From an uncultured Bacilli bacterium (GTDB lineage: Bacteria; Bacillota_I; Bacilli_A; RF39; UBA660), in contig CALVMI010000008.1 in assembly GCA_944345045.1 (NCBI GenBank), positions 1-8,534 on the forward strand: a DNA stretch of 8,534 nucleotides, given 5' to 3'. Below, in pieces: positions 1-6,021 of this stretch; within the stretch, counting starts at the first letter, position 1, and every line of letters begins with the position of its first letter. The notes below the pieces were generated by a model. The model searched no databases and was not told the origin of the DNA. It saw only the letters and a program-made list of their open reading frames with translations. A program made the translations under genes and the position numbers.

Positions 1-603
1 AATTAATAAAGGCGTATTCATTTTCTTCTTATTTTTCTTAGGAGGCTCCTCAGGCATCGTTGGCGGAACAGGTACTCCACCCATTGCTCCCATCATACTA
101 TTTGGGTTTTGTGGATTTTGAAATCCAGTTTGATCATTAATCGTGTTATTCATGTCCATATTCATATTTGGAGTAGCCGTGCCCATTTGCGAATTAAAAC
201 TATTAGCTGTTTGTTCATTTAATGTTGCAGCTTGTAATGGCTCTGGTGGCGTATTTGCAGCACTAACAGTCGCATCGTTTACAACACCAGCAGGTTGTAA
301 ATTAACAGGTTCACTAGAAACAGGTGCCTGTTGATTTAAAGCTTGCGGGTTACCCTCATTATTTAATGTCTCTGGCATTCCCATAGGATTTACAGGCGTA
401 TTAGGTACTGAATTTACCTGTGGTGCTGGATTGTTTGGAATAGGAGATACATTTGCTGCTCCTAAATTTTCCACATTAGGTACTGGTTGTACTGGTGGCG
501 TTGGCACTGGTCCATTAGGTATAGGAGATACAGAATTTAAGTTTTCCATAGTTCCATTTGAATTTGGATTTTGATTATTTAAGTTATTCATTTCATTATT
601 CAT
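1..603 (-). CDS. Asn/Pro-rich low-complexity protein, N-terminal 201 codons (3' end outside window)
   Basis: The frame is open from an ATG at 603 to the left edge with no stop, so only the N-terminal 201 residues are visible. They are rich in Asn, Pro, Gln, Met and Thr, lack any predicted signal peptide and look disordered. Residues about 20-61 contain a repeated unit (an ENL element, then VSPIPN followed by GP or NP, 27 residues apart). The last visible stretch is basic (PPKKNKKK) and then turns hydrophobic (TPLLI), which suggests that a transmembrane helix starts just beyond the edge, with the disordered part in the cytoplasm. A Shine-Dalgarno GAGGG (615..611) sits 7 nt before the ATG, and a strong promoter lies just upstream. 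Seen: frame, start, composition. Inferred: membrane anchoring. Function unknown; similar tails occur on single-pass membrane proteins of gut Firmicutes. Confidence 0.85.
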   Translation of the reverse strand, partial: MNNEMNNLNNQNPNSNGTMENLNSVSPIPNGPVPTPPVQPVPNVENLGAANVSPIPNNPAPQVNSVPNTPVNPMGMPETLNNEGNPQALNQQAPVSSEPVNLQPAGVVNDATVSAANTPPEPLQAATLNEQTANSFNSQMGTATPNMNMDMNNTINDQTGFQNPQNPNSMMGAMGGVPVPPTMPEEPPKKNKKKMNTPLLI

Positions 604-635
604 AATTCTACCCTCTTATTCTATAATACGTTTTA

Positions 636-664
636 ATTATACTAAGTTTTTTCTATAAAGTCAA
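636..664 (-). promoter_or_regulatory. SigA-type promoter of the Asn/Pro-rich gene
   Basis: On the minus strand TTGACT (664..659) is followed by a 17-nt spacer and a perfect TATAAT (641..636). Transcription would start near 629, giving a leader of about 26 nt with GAGGG before the ATG at 603. The -35 box abuts the T-tract of the terminator of the preceding gene, so the two signals are packed head to tail. Confidence 0.8.
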
Positions 665-672
665 AAAAAATC

Positions 673-703
673 AAAAAAAATGGAATAGTTTTAATCTATT
701 CCA
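673..703 (-). terminator. Rho-independent terminator of the glucosaminidase gene
   Basis: Perfect 8-bp inverted repeat TGGAATAG / CTATTCCA (arms 703-696 and 688-681) with a 7-nt loop, followed on the minus strand by eight T (680..673). The upstream arm contains the TAG stop codon of the gene. Confidence 0.9.
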
Positions 704-1355
704 CCTCTAAAGCAATTTTACTCATATAATAAGAGATTTTTCCAGGCCATGCTTCACTGGCTGCATACTTCTTTCCGATTGATTCTGGTGTAGTTAAACC
801 TTTGCTAATATAATTATCAGCTAAGTTTTTAATCATGGCTTCAATACCAGCATCTAATGAGTCAAATGAAGCATAAGAACCGCACCCACTACCTTTCATA
901 CCGCCTACATTATTACAAGAACGAACTAGCTTACTACAAGTCCAAGTACATCCTGTTTCATGAAGGGCGATAGCTAAAGCAAGATAAGGGTCTACTCCAT
1001 ATTGAATAGAATATTTAGCAAAACTCATTCCATAACCTTTTAAGGTACTATTTAAACTGAGTTCAAGTTTTTGGGCTAACTCTTCCATCGTCATGCCATT
1101 ATAAACAATAACCGGTGAAGCAGCTCGTAAACTTGCGATTTCTATTTCTTGTCGGTAACTTTCATTATAGTTTCTTTCAAAACTCTCCCGACTGTTTTTT
1201 ATCATAATTGATTCAGCAAGATTATTTCCTGTTGATACTAAGGTACTATCCATAGATAAAATAGTGATGTTTTTGACTAATGTTGAAACAAGTTGGATAC
1301 CACCTATAACGATTAAAGCAATAAAGATAGCTCTAACCGAGGGTAATTTTTTCAT
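696..1355 (-). CDS. Membrane-anchored glucosaminidase / lysozyme-like cell-wall hydrolase
   Basis: 219 residues. Residues about 8-34 form a single N-terminal transmembrane segment that would hold the enzyme on the outer face of the membrane. Residues about 112-216 match the glucosaminidase (lysozyme-like) fold: YGVDPYLALAIALHETG carries the likely catalytic Glu133, followed by NNVGGMKG (148-155), a SYASFDSLDAGI segment and a C-terminal W..KISYYM helix. This family cleaves glycan strands of peptidoglycan. Four Cys (136, 140, 147, 158) cluster around the active-site cleft, which is more than usual and could form disulfides. The ATG at 1355 follows AAGGATGG at a slightly long spacing; no better start is visible. 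It has its own promoter and terminator, so it is a single-gene unit. Fold assignment is from motif recognition; whether it is a true N-acetylglucosaminidase or a lytic transglycosylase cannot be told here. Confidence 0.85.
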   Translation of the reverse strand: MKKLPSVRAIFIALIVIGGIQLVSTLVKNITILSMDSTLVSTGNNLAESIMIKNSRESFERNYNESYRQEIEIASLRAASPVIVYNGMTMEELAQKLELSLNSTLKGYGMSFAKYSIQYGVDPYLALAIALHETGCTWTCSKLVRSCNNVGGMKGSGCGSYASFDSLDAGIEAMIKNLADNYISKGLTTPESIGKKYAASEAWPGKISYYMSKIALEVE

Positions 1356-1393
1356 TTCTTCAAACCATCCTTCTTTTTCCGGAAAGTGATACC

Positions 1394-1423
1394 ATTATAC
1401 AATAGTTTATGCAAATTTGTCAA
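1394..1423 (-). promoter_or_regulatory. SigA-type promoter of the glucosaminidase gene
   Basis: Consensus TTGACA (1423..1418), an 18-nt spacer and consensus TATAAT (1399..1394) on the minus strand. Predicted start near 1387, about 31 nt before the ATG. Both hexamers are perfect, so housekeeping, vegetative expression is likely despite the spore operon just upstream. Confidence 0.85.
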
Positions 1424-1507
1424 ATTTTTCGACTCTTTTAATAGCACAAACGTTCGTCTTAAACTCGTTTTTCCTAGGTTTTATCATAAAAAAAAGAAGA
1501 ACATATT

Positions 1508-2026
1508 TTAACCAAAAAACAAAAAAGTTATCACAAAAGCCGCCAAAATTCCAATCGCATCAGCAAACAAACCTGCGGATAAAGCATGCTTTGTTTTAGT
1601 TACTTTAATAGAGCCAAAGTATAAGGCCAAAACATAAATCGTAGTATCTGTGCATCCTTGTAAATTCGATGCCAATCTTCCTACAAAAGAATCAGGTCCA
1701 TAAAGTTCAAAAATATTACTCATAATCGCTAAAGAAGCCGTTCCTGAAATCGGGCGTACCATCGCCATCGGCAAAACACTAACTGGAATATTTAAAGCTT
1801 CTAAAATTGGATTAAAATAAGAAAAAACAAATTCTAAAAAATGCGAATTTAAAAACAAATTTGTTGCAAAAACCATAGCAATAACCGCCGGAGCAATATG
1901 AAAAATCATAATAATTCCATTCTTAGCCCCTACTAAAAAAGAATCATAAATATTAACCTTTTTCTTAAAGCCATAAAAAATGATAAATAAAACAAAAATA
2001 GGAACAATATAAGTTGAAAAATTCAT
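1508..2026 (-). CDS. spmB: Spore maturation protein B
   Basis: 172 residues, close to the usual 175-180 of SpmB. It is a polytopic membrane protein of the nucleoside-recognition/gate family. Hydrophobic segments lie at about 5-21, 36-56, 64-80, 128-142 and 150-171. The family signatures RPISGTASLAIMSNIF (91-106) and SNLQGCTDTTIYVLALYFGS (120-139) are present. In Bacillus, SpmA and SpmB are both needed for full dehydration of the spore core and heat resistance; the transported substrate is not known. The ATG at 2026 overlaps the spmA stop in an ATGA arrangement, and AAGGAG stands 9 nt upstream, so the two are translationally coupled. It is the last gene of the dacB-spmA-spmB operon; no convincing terminator is seen after it. 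Confidence 0.93.
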   Translation of the reverse strand: MNFSTYIVPIFVLFIIFYGFKKKVNIYDSFLVGAKNGIIMIFHIAPAVIAMVFATNLFLNSHFLEFVFSYFNPILEALNIPVSVLPMAMVRPISGTASLAIMSNIFELYGPDSFVGRLASNLQGCTDTTIYVLALYFGSIKVTKTKHALSAGLFADAIGILAAFVITFLFFG

Positions 2027-2601
2027 CGTCTTTTTCTCCTTTTAAAATAATCATAAACTAAACCAGAAACATTAGAACAAAGAGTGGCTAAAATACTCGT
2101 AATAATAATTTCGGATGGATTTGCACTTCCATACATAAGTCTTAAGGCAATAACGGTAGTTGGAACAATCGTAACTCCCCCAGTATTCAAAACTAAAAAA
2201 GTAACCATTGCCTCCGTAGCAGTATCTTTTTGAGGATTATCCTTTTGCATACATTCCATCGCTTTAAGGCCAAAAGGAGTCGCGGCACTACCAAGTCCCA
2301 AAGCATTAGCCGCGATATTACTAGCAATATAGCCTAAAGCTGGATGATCTTTCGGCAAACTTGGAAATAATTTACTTAAAACTGGTCTAACAAGCCTCGC
2401 AAAAACATCAAGTAAATGAGCATCTTCAGCAATTTGCATAATACCTGTCCACAAAACAAGTAAAGGAATCATTTCAGTAAGAAGTTTTATACCTGCCGCG
2501 CCACCTTGTAGTATTTGTTCATTTAATGTTTCAATATTTCCAGTTGCAATAAAGAAAAAAGAACCAATCGCAATAAAGAAAAGCCAAATGATACTTACCA
2601 T
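2023..2601 (-). CDS. spmA: Spore maturation protein A
   Basis: 192 residues, matching the roughly 195 of Bacillus SpmA. Polytopic membrane protein paralogous to SpmB. Helices are predicted at about 3-20, 36-57, 88-108, 131-153 and 164-182. The diagnostic SNIAANALGLGSAATPFG block lies at 94-111 and is followed by LKAMECMQ; the C-terminus is strongly basic (KRRKRR). Family role: spore core dehydration together with SpmB. The ATG at 2601 lies inside the end of the dacB-like gene (7-bp overlap) with AGGTGG 8 nt upstream, so its translation is probably coupled to both neighbours. The gene order is the one known from Bacillus subtilis, which strengthens all three assignments. Confidence 0.94.
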   Translation of the reverse strand: MVSIIWLFFIAIGSFFFIATGNIETLNEQILQGGAAGIKLLTEMIPLLVLWTGIMQIAEDAHLLDVFARLVRPVLSKLFPSLPKDHPALGYIASNIAANALGLGSAATPFGLKAMECMQKDNPQKDTATEAMVTFLVLNTGGVTIVPTTVIALRLMYGSANPSEIIITSILATLCSNVSGLVYDYFKRRKRR

Positions 2602-3656
2602 CTAAACAACCACCTTAAGAACTTTTGCCAAAAACTTTCCTCCTTTTTTTCTTCCTCCCTTTGATAAACTTTTTCGGACTTTAAAAGTTCTTCATTCAAA
2701 TATACATTAGCCACGCCAACTTCTTCACCAGTGGCTTCTGAATTAATTTGATAATCTATGCGAATTTGCAATTTTTCTACTTCTTTTAATAAAGCATAAA
2801 AATCATTTTTTATATAATATTTAGTTGGATTACTTGCATCAATCACTAAAGAATCTTTATCCAAAATTTGGACTCTTTCATAACTTGAAAAAACAAGTTC
2901 ACATAAATCTTTATGATCTTGAAAATCATTTCCATCATTTAAAGTTACAACAATACAAGTTTTATCATCTTTACTAGAAGCTGTAACAAGAGTTCTTCTC
3001 GCTTTCTTTGTAAAACCCGTTTTTCCGCCTATCGCATACTCATACATACTTAAAAGCTTATTCTTGTTGTACCAAACATAGGTTTTACCACTCGTTTTAG
3101 CTTGATAAGTTTCTGTTCCGATTATTTCTTTAAAAGTTTCATTTGTAAGAGCATAACGCATAAGTAAAGCCATGTCATATGCCGTTGAAGTATTTCCGTT
3201 TCCCGATTCATCTTCTAAACCATGATTATTAATAAAAACCGTGTTCATCATTCCAATATCATATGCCTTTTGATTCATAAGTGAGACAAAATTTTCCATA
3301 CTTCCACTAATGTGATAAGCAATTTCTATCGCTGCATCATTTCCACTTCGAAGCATCAAACCATATAGTAAGTCTTTCAAAGTGATTTCTTCACCCAAAC
3401 TCAAATAAATAGCACTTCCATAAGCTTTTAAAACTTCTTCACCAACAGTTCGAATCGAGTTAATATCTCCATTTTCTAAAGCAATAATCGCCGTCATAAT
3501 TTTCGTTGTACTAGCAATTAATTTTTCTTTCGCTGGATTGTGACTCATCAAAACTCTTTTAGAATCATAATCCATAACTACATAACTTTCAGCACTAATA
3601 GCTCGAGCAGAAAGAGGATAAAAAAATAAAATCAAAAACAGAATAAGCTTTTTCAT
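2595..3656 (-). CDS. dacB: D-alanyl-D-alanine carboxypeptidase, DacB/DacF type (PBP5 family)
   Basis: 353 residues from the ATG at 3656. A GTG nine bases upstream (3665) is also in frame, but AGGTGA is placed 5 nt before the ATG and overlaps that GTG, so the ATG is preferred. A signal peptide covers residues 1-19, with likely cleavage after ARA. The penicillin-binding serine-peptidase triad is complete: STTK (nucleophile Ser49, Lys52), SGN (104-106) and KTG (212-214). A beta-rich C-terminal domain follows, ending in a Trp/Arg-rich amphipathic tail (FLRWLFRW) that can attach to the membrane as in PBP5. The enzyme removes the terminal D-Ala from peptidoglycan stem peptides and so limits cross-linking. 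Being first in an operon with spmA-spmB matches Bacillus DacB, which lowers cross-linking in spore cortex. The symbol rests on this context; sequence alone would also allow dacF or dacA. Confidence 0.92.
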   Translation of the reverse strand: MKKLILFLILFFYPLSARAISAESYVVMDYDSKRVLMSHNPAKEKLIASTTKIMTAIIALENGDINSIRTVGEEVLKAYGSAIYLSLGEEITLKDLLYGLMLRSGNDAAIEIAYHISGSMENFVSLMNQKAYDIGMMNTVFINNHGLEDESGNGNTSTAYDMALLMRYALTNETFKEIIGTETYQAKTSGKTYVWYNKNKLLSMYEYAIGGKTGFTKKARRTLVTASSKDDKTCIVVTLNDGNDFQDHKDLCELVFSSYERVQILDKDSLVIDASNPTKYYIKNDFYALLKEVEKLQIRIDYQINSEATGEEVGVANVYLNEELLKSEKVYQREEEKKEESFWQKFLRWLFRW

Positions 3657-3680
3657 GAAAGTCACCTACATAAGCATATG

Positions 3681-3707
3681 AAAAACACGGACAAATTAGT
3701 CCATGTT
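3681..3707 (-). terminator. Rho-independent terminator of the lectin-like surface-protein gene
   Basis: Inverted repeat AACATGGAC / GTCCGTGTT (arms 3707-3699 and 3692-3684, one G-U pair) with a 6-nt loop, followed on the minus strand by TTT. It begins at the last base of the TGA stop codon (3709..3707). The dacB-like ATG is only 24 nt further on. Confidence 0.85.
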
Positions 3708-5371
3708 CAAAATTTATGTGGGGTTAGGATTAAGCGAAAAGACGTATTGTGATTGCTCCGGCCTAAATCTCCAAAATGAGAAAAAACACCCGCATATAAT
3801 CCGTGAGAATAATCGCCTCCTCGAGATGTCCATATATTAAGTAAATAAATTGTCTGTATAAGATCATTATACCAACTTCCTATTTTTCTTTTTACTTCTA
3901 AATACTGATAGGATTCAGAAGGACCCATTTCACCCGTTGCATCTCCTAATATTCGTATAAAAAGCAAAGTATCAGATGAATTATCGCTAAATTGATAACT
4001 ATCATAGTATCTTTTTTCCGGGAAATCATAACCATTGGTTAAACCGGTTAGTCCTGAGGTATCGTTCTCACAGGTTGGACAACTGAAGGCACCATTAAAT
4101 GCTGAATTATACAAACTATTTTTTCCACTCATCGGGTTTCCGTTTTGATCAATCATAACACCCATCGCATATTCCCATGCGCCACCACTTATGTCATAGA
4201 TGCCACTTATATTATTTGTTGCACTTGCTAACATACTATTTGGATATGCACTGTTACATGTGCCATCAGAACAATATCTGTTACATTCTTCATTTGTTCC
4301 AGTTAATCCACAAGTCGGTTCGTTATTTGCTTGATATCCCGTTATGCATGATGAATTATTGTTGATTCTTACACTTATTTGAGAACCATATTTACTATGT
4401 TGTAAATATGCTACGGCTCCCCACTCCGTATTCTTCATCATATGACTATCTAAGTTTCGTTTGTAATCATAAGAACTATAAAATGCATTTGCTACTTGTA
4501 TTCCTCGCCAACTATATACATTTGGTTTAACTATTATCTTACTTGCATCTCTTTCATTTACTTCGGCTTCCGCTCTAGTTGTAGCTCCCTCATACCCCGT
4601 CTCAAATTTGCCGACCCAAAAACCTGTTGATGGAATACTTAAGAACGCTGGATGTGTCATATAATCCCCTATTTGACAATTTCCACTTTTTCCAGATTCC
4701 ATCGGTGTGGTACATTCGCCATCCATAGAATCATTTGTGTTGTAATCACCGAAGATGATTGGTATTTCATGAACTTTTGATGTATCAATCTCAGTTAAAC
4801 TATCATATAATCCTAAATCCCATAATTGATATCTGTATTTTGGGATCCATACAAAATAACTTTCTATAGCTTCTTCTGGAATAATTTCATTATCTGTATA
4901 GATTTCACTTTCCTCTTTTAAGATAACTGCATTTGCCCATATCTTTTCTTCATAACTATACCATTTACTTGTTAAAGAAGCTCTTCTTACTACTCCTTCA
5001 TTATCTATCGTTACTGCTATTAACTCATCTTTTAATATGGGATCTGTTCCATTTAAGATACTTTCTTTATAAGTACTCCCAAAATACAAATTACATCTTA
5101 CCGGATAGTTCTCAGCATGTAAAATCACTGGACTCCATGTTTCACTATCCCATGTTATTGTTGCCTCATTGGTACAACTACTCTTTTCTAAATCTAAATA
5201 ATACCCACTATCTTTACTTGGTATACTATTTGTTTGTTCCTCTTCTATATAAATAGCTAATTCAACATTTTGGTTATTTTCTAATTCTTTTACTTCTTCG
5301 TTTTTGTTCATACTAAAAAATGTTATCAAACTTATCAAAACAATACTTACTAATAAAAGTTTCTTTTTCAT
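3707..5371 (-). CDS. Exported surface protein with C-terminal formylglycine-enzyme/C-type-lectin-like domain
   Basis: 554 residues from the ATG at 5371. An in-frame ATG at 5386 exists, but GAGGG (5384..5380) overlaps it and stands 8 nt before the 5371 ATG, so the inner start is preferred. Residues 1-21 are a signal peptide or single membrane anchor. Residues about 49-98 form a small Cys-containing module (SKDSGYYLD...SSC...ITWD...W...RCNLYF), of a kind seen repeatedly in gut-Firmicute surface proteins; its two Cys may pair. A linker with KWYSYEEKIWANAVIL leads to YFVWIPKYRYQLWDLG (172-187). The remainder resembles the FGE-sulfatase/C-type-lectin fold: TGFWVGKFETGY, NTEWGAVAYL, DISGGAWEYAMG (393-404), and a closing SRGGDYSHG...AGVF...SFRLIL (516-549). 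The Cys-rich insert at 342-372 is unusual. No catalytic FGE activity is implied; a binding or adhesive role is inferred. It is a single-gene unit with a G-tract promoter. Confidence 0.8.
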   Translation of the reverse strand: MKKKLLLVSIVLISLITFFSMNKNEEVKELENNQNVELAIYIEEEQTNSIPSKDSGYYLDLEKSSCTNEATITWDSETWSPVILHAENYPVRCNLYFGSTYKESILNGTDPILKDELIAVTIDNEGVVRRASLTSKWYSYEEKIWANAVILKEESEIYTDNEIIPEEAIESYFVWIPKYRYQLWDLGLYDSLTEIDTSKVHEIPIIFGDYNTNDSMDGECTTPMESGKSGNCQIGDYMTHPAFLSIPSTGFWVGKFETGYEGATTRAEAEVNERDASKIIVKPNVYSWRGIQVANAFYSSYDYKRNLDSHMMKNTEWGAVAYLQHSKYGSQISVRINNNSSCITGYQANNEPTCGLTGTNEECNRYCSDGTCNSAYPNSMLASATNNISGIYDISGGAWEYAMGVMIDQNGNPMSGKNSLYNSAFNGAFSCPTCENDTSGLTGLTNGYDFPEKRYYDSYQFSDNSSDTLLFIRILGDATGEMGPSESYQYLEVKRKIGSWYNDLIQTIYLLNIWTSRGGDYSHGLYAGVFSHFGDLGRSNHNTSFRLILTPHKF

Positions 5372-5410
5372 CAGCTTTTCCCTCATTTCTTGTACGGAAA
5401 TTCATGAAAC

Positions 5411-5439
5411 AAAAAAATTACCATGATTTCTCATGATAA
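5411..5439 (-). terminator. Hairpin with GAAA loop and T7 tract, terminator of the lipoprotein operon
   Basis: On the minus strand TTATCATGA (5439..5431), loop GAAA (5430..5427) and TCATGGTAA (5426..5418) form a 9-bp stem with one G-U pair, followed by seven T (5417..5411). It lies about 60 nt after the lipoprotein stop and before the surface-protein gene. It would stop transcripts coming from the operon. Transcripts starting at about 5434 would lack most of the left arm. Confidence 0.65.
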
Positions 5440-5440
5440 T

Positions 5441-5470
5441 CTTATCACAAATACCCCCCCCCCATGTCAA
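5441..5470 (-). promoter_or_regulatory. Candidate promoter with a G10 tract in its spacer
   Basis: On the minus strand a perfect TTGACA (5470..5465) is followed by T, ten G (5463..5454), TATTTGT, then GATAAG (5446..5441) as the best -10. The spacer is 18 nt, and a TG one base before the hexamer gives an extended -10. Predicted start: A at 5434, giving a leader of about 62 nt to the ATG at 5371. The -10 is imperfect (4 of 6), so the spacing and TG matter for its strength. TAAGAT at 20 nt is a weaker alternative. Confidence 0.55.
5454..5463. repeat. Homopolymer run of ten C (G10 on the minus strand)
   Basis: Ten consecutive C on the plus strand in an AT-rich intergenic stretch. No comparable G/C run was seen elsewhere in the window. 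Such mononucleotide tracts slip during replication and are a hallmark of phase-variable loci. Confidence 0.95.
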
Positions 5471-5487
5471 TTTACAAAAACTTGACA
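5465..5487. repeat. Inverted repeat of two TTGACA hexamers
   Basis: TGTCAA (5465-5470) and TTGACA (5482-5487) form a 6-bp inverted repeat with an 11-nt centre. One arm is the -35 of the surface-protein gene. The other could be a -35 facing right, with TAAAAT (5506-5511) 18 nt downstream. It may instead be an operator or chance. Confidence 0.4.
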
Positions 5488-5499
5488 AAAAACAAAAAG

Positions 5500-6021
5500 C
5501 TACTTTAAAATTTTTACATTTTCTTTTTTTAGATCTGTGATTCCTTCAATTTTTTGTAATGTTTCTTCATAAGGTTGTTCTAAAAGCCAACTATCATTTT
5601 CATAATAAGTATAAAGTTCTAAAGTATATTTTGTTCTTTTTGTTTCCTCATTCATTTTCTTTAATTGAATATCAATATAATTATCTTGTTCACTTTTTTC
5701 TTCCAAAGCATCACGAATACTGGCATGATAATCAAACACGGTAATATCTACAAGAACCGTTGCTCTATCACCATTAAAAATTTCTTCTTTTATTTGATAT
5801 TCTAAAGAAACAAACTGTCTTTTCATAATCAAAAGATATTGCTCTTGTTGTTCTTCAGTAAAATCTTCTTCACTAATATTTTTTTGTAAATTTTCTTCTA
5901 CTTCCGAAGTAAAATTACGATATTTTTCTAAATACTCTTTAACCGCATCTTTAGGGGCATTATTCGTGCATCCACATAAACAAAAAATACATACAACAAG
6001 AAAAAGAATCTTTCTTTTCAT
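5500..6021 (-). CDS. Small lipoprotein of unknown function
   Basis: 173 residues from the ATG at 6021. An upstream in-frame ATG (6027) is only 6 nt away, but AAGGA (6032..6028) sits directly next to it and 6 nt before the inner ATG. The inner ATG also makes an ATGA overlap with the preceding gene, so it is preferred. Residues 1-17 form a lipoprotein signal peptide with lipobox LCGC; Cys18 would be lipidated and hold the protein on the outside of the membrane. The remainder is charged. It begins with a DAVKEYLEKY segment of the sort seen in NTF2-like lipoproteins (DUF4878 style), continues with a helix-rich Glu/Gln-rich stretch, and ends with beta-strand-like segments (RATVLVDITVFDYHA, KYTLELYTYYENDSWLLEQP). 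That layout fits a single NTF2-like domain, by inference. It is the last gene of a three-gene operon. Function unknown. Confidence 0.85.
   Translation of the reverse strand: MKRKILFLVVCIFCLCGCTNNAPKDAVKEYLEKYRNFTSEVEENLQKNISEEDFTEEQQEQYLLIMKRQFVSLEYQIKEEIFNGDRATVLVDITVFDYHASIRDALEEKSEQDNYIDIQLKKMNEETKRTKYTLELYTYYENDSWLLEQPYEETLQKIEGITDLKKENVKILK

Noticed and set aside
143..334. Plus-strand open frame of 63 codons at the left end
   Set aside because: It lies opposite the Asn/Pro-rich gene, which has a promoter, a Shine-Dalgarno site and a 201-codon open frame; this frame has neither signal.
1424..1507. Terminator after spmB
   Set aside because: T-runs follow the stop codon, but only 4-5 bp inverted repeats with long loops could be found; no credible hairpin.
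1417..1599. Plus-strand open frame of 60 codons
   Set aside because: It spans the spmB 3' end and the glucosaminidase promoter, has no ribosome binding site and gives a low-complexity product.
3657..3680. Sporulation-type -10 (CATATGCT) directly before the dacB-like gene
   Set aside because: Transcription from it would start at or after the Shine-Dalgarno site, and the matching -35 would fall in the terminator hairpin.
4177..5256. Two plus-strand open frames (4177-4365 and 4933-5256) inside the surface-protein gene
   Set aside because: Leu/Tyr/His-rich products typical of antisense frames of AT-rich coding DNA; no start signals.
3707..5371. Diversity-generating retroelement
   Set aside because: No reverse transcriptase, accessory protein or template repeat in the window; only the target-protein-like fold is present.
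5559..5744. Plus-strand open frame inside the lipoprotein gene
   Set aside because: Antisense shadow with low-complexity Phe/His/Tyr product. The possible antisense promoter at 5482-5511 does not make it a gene.
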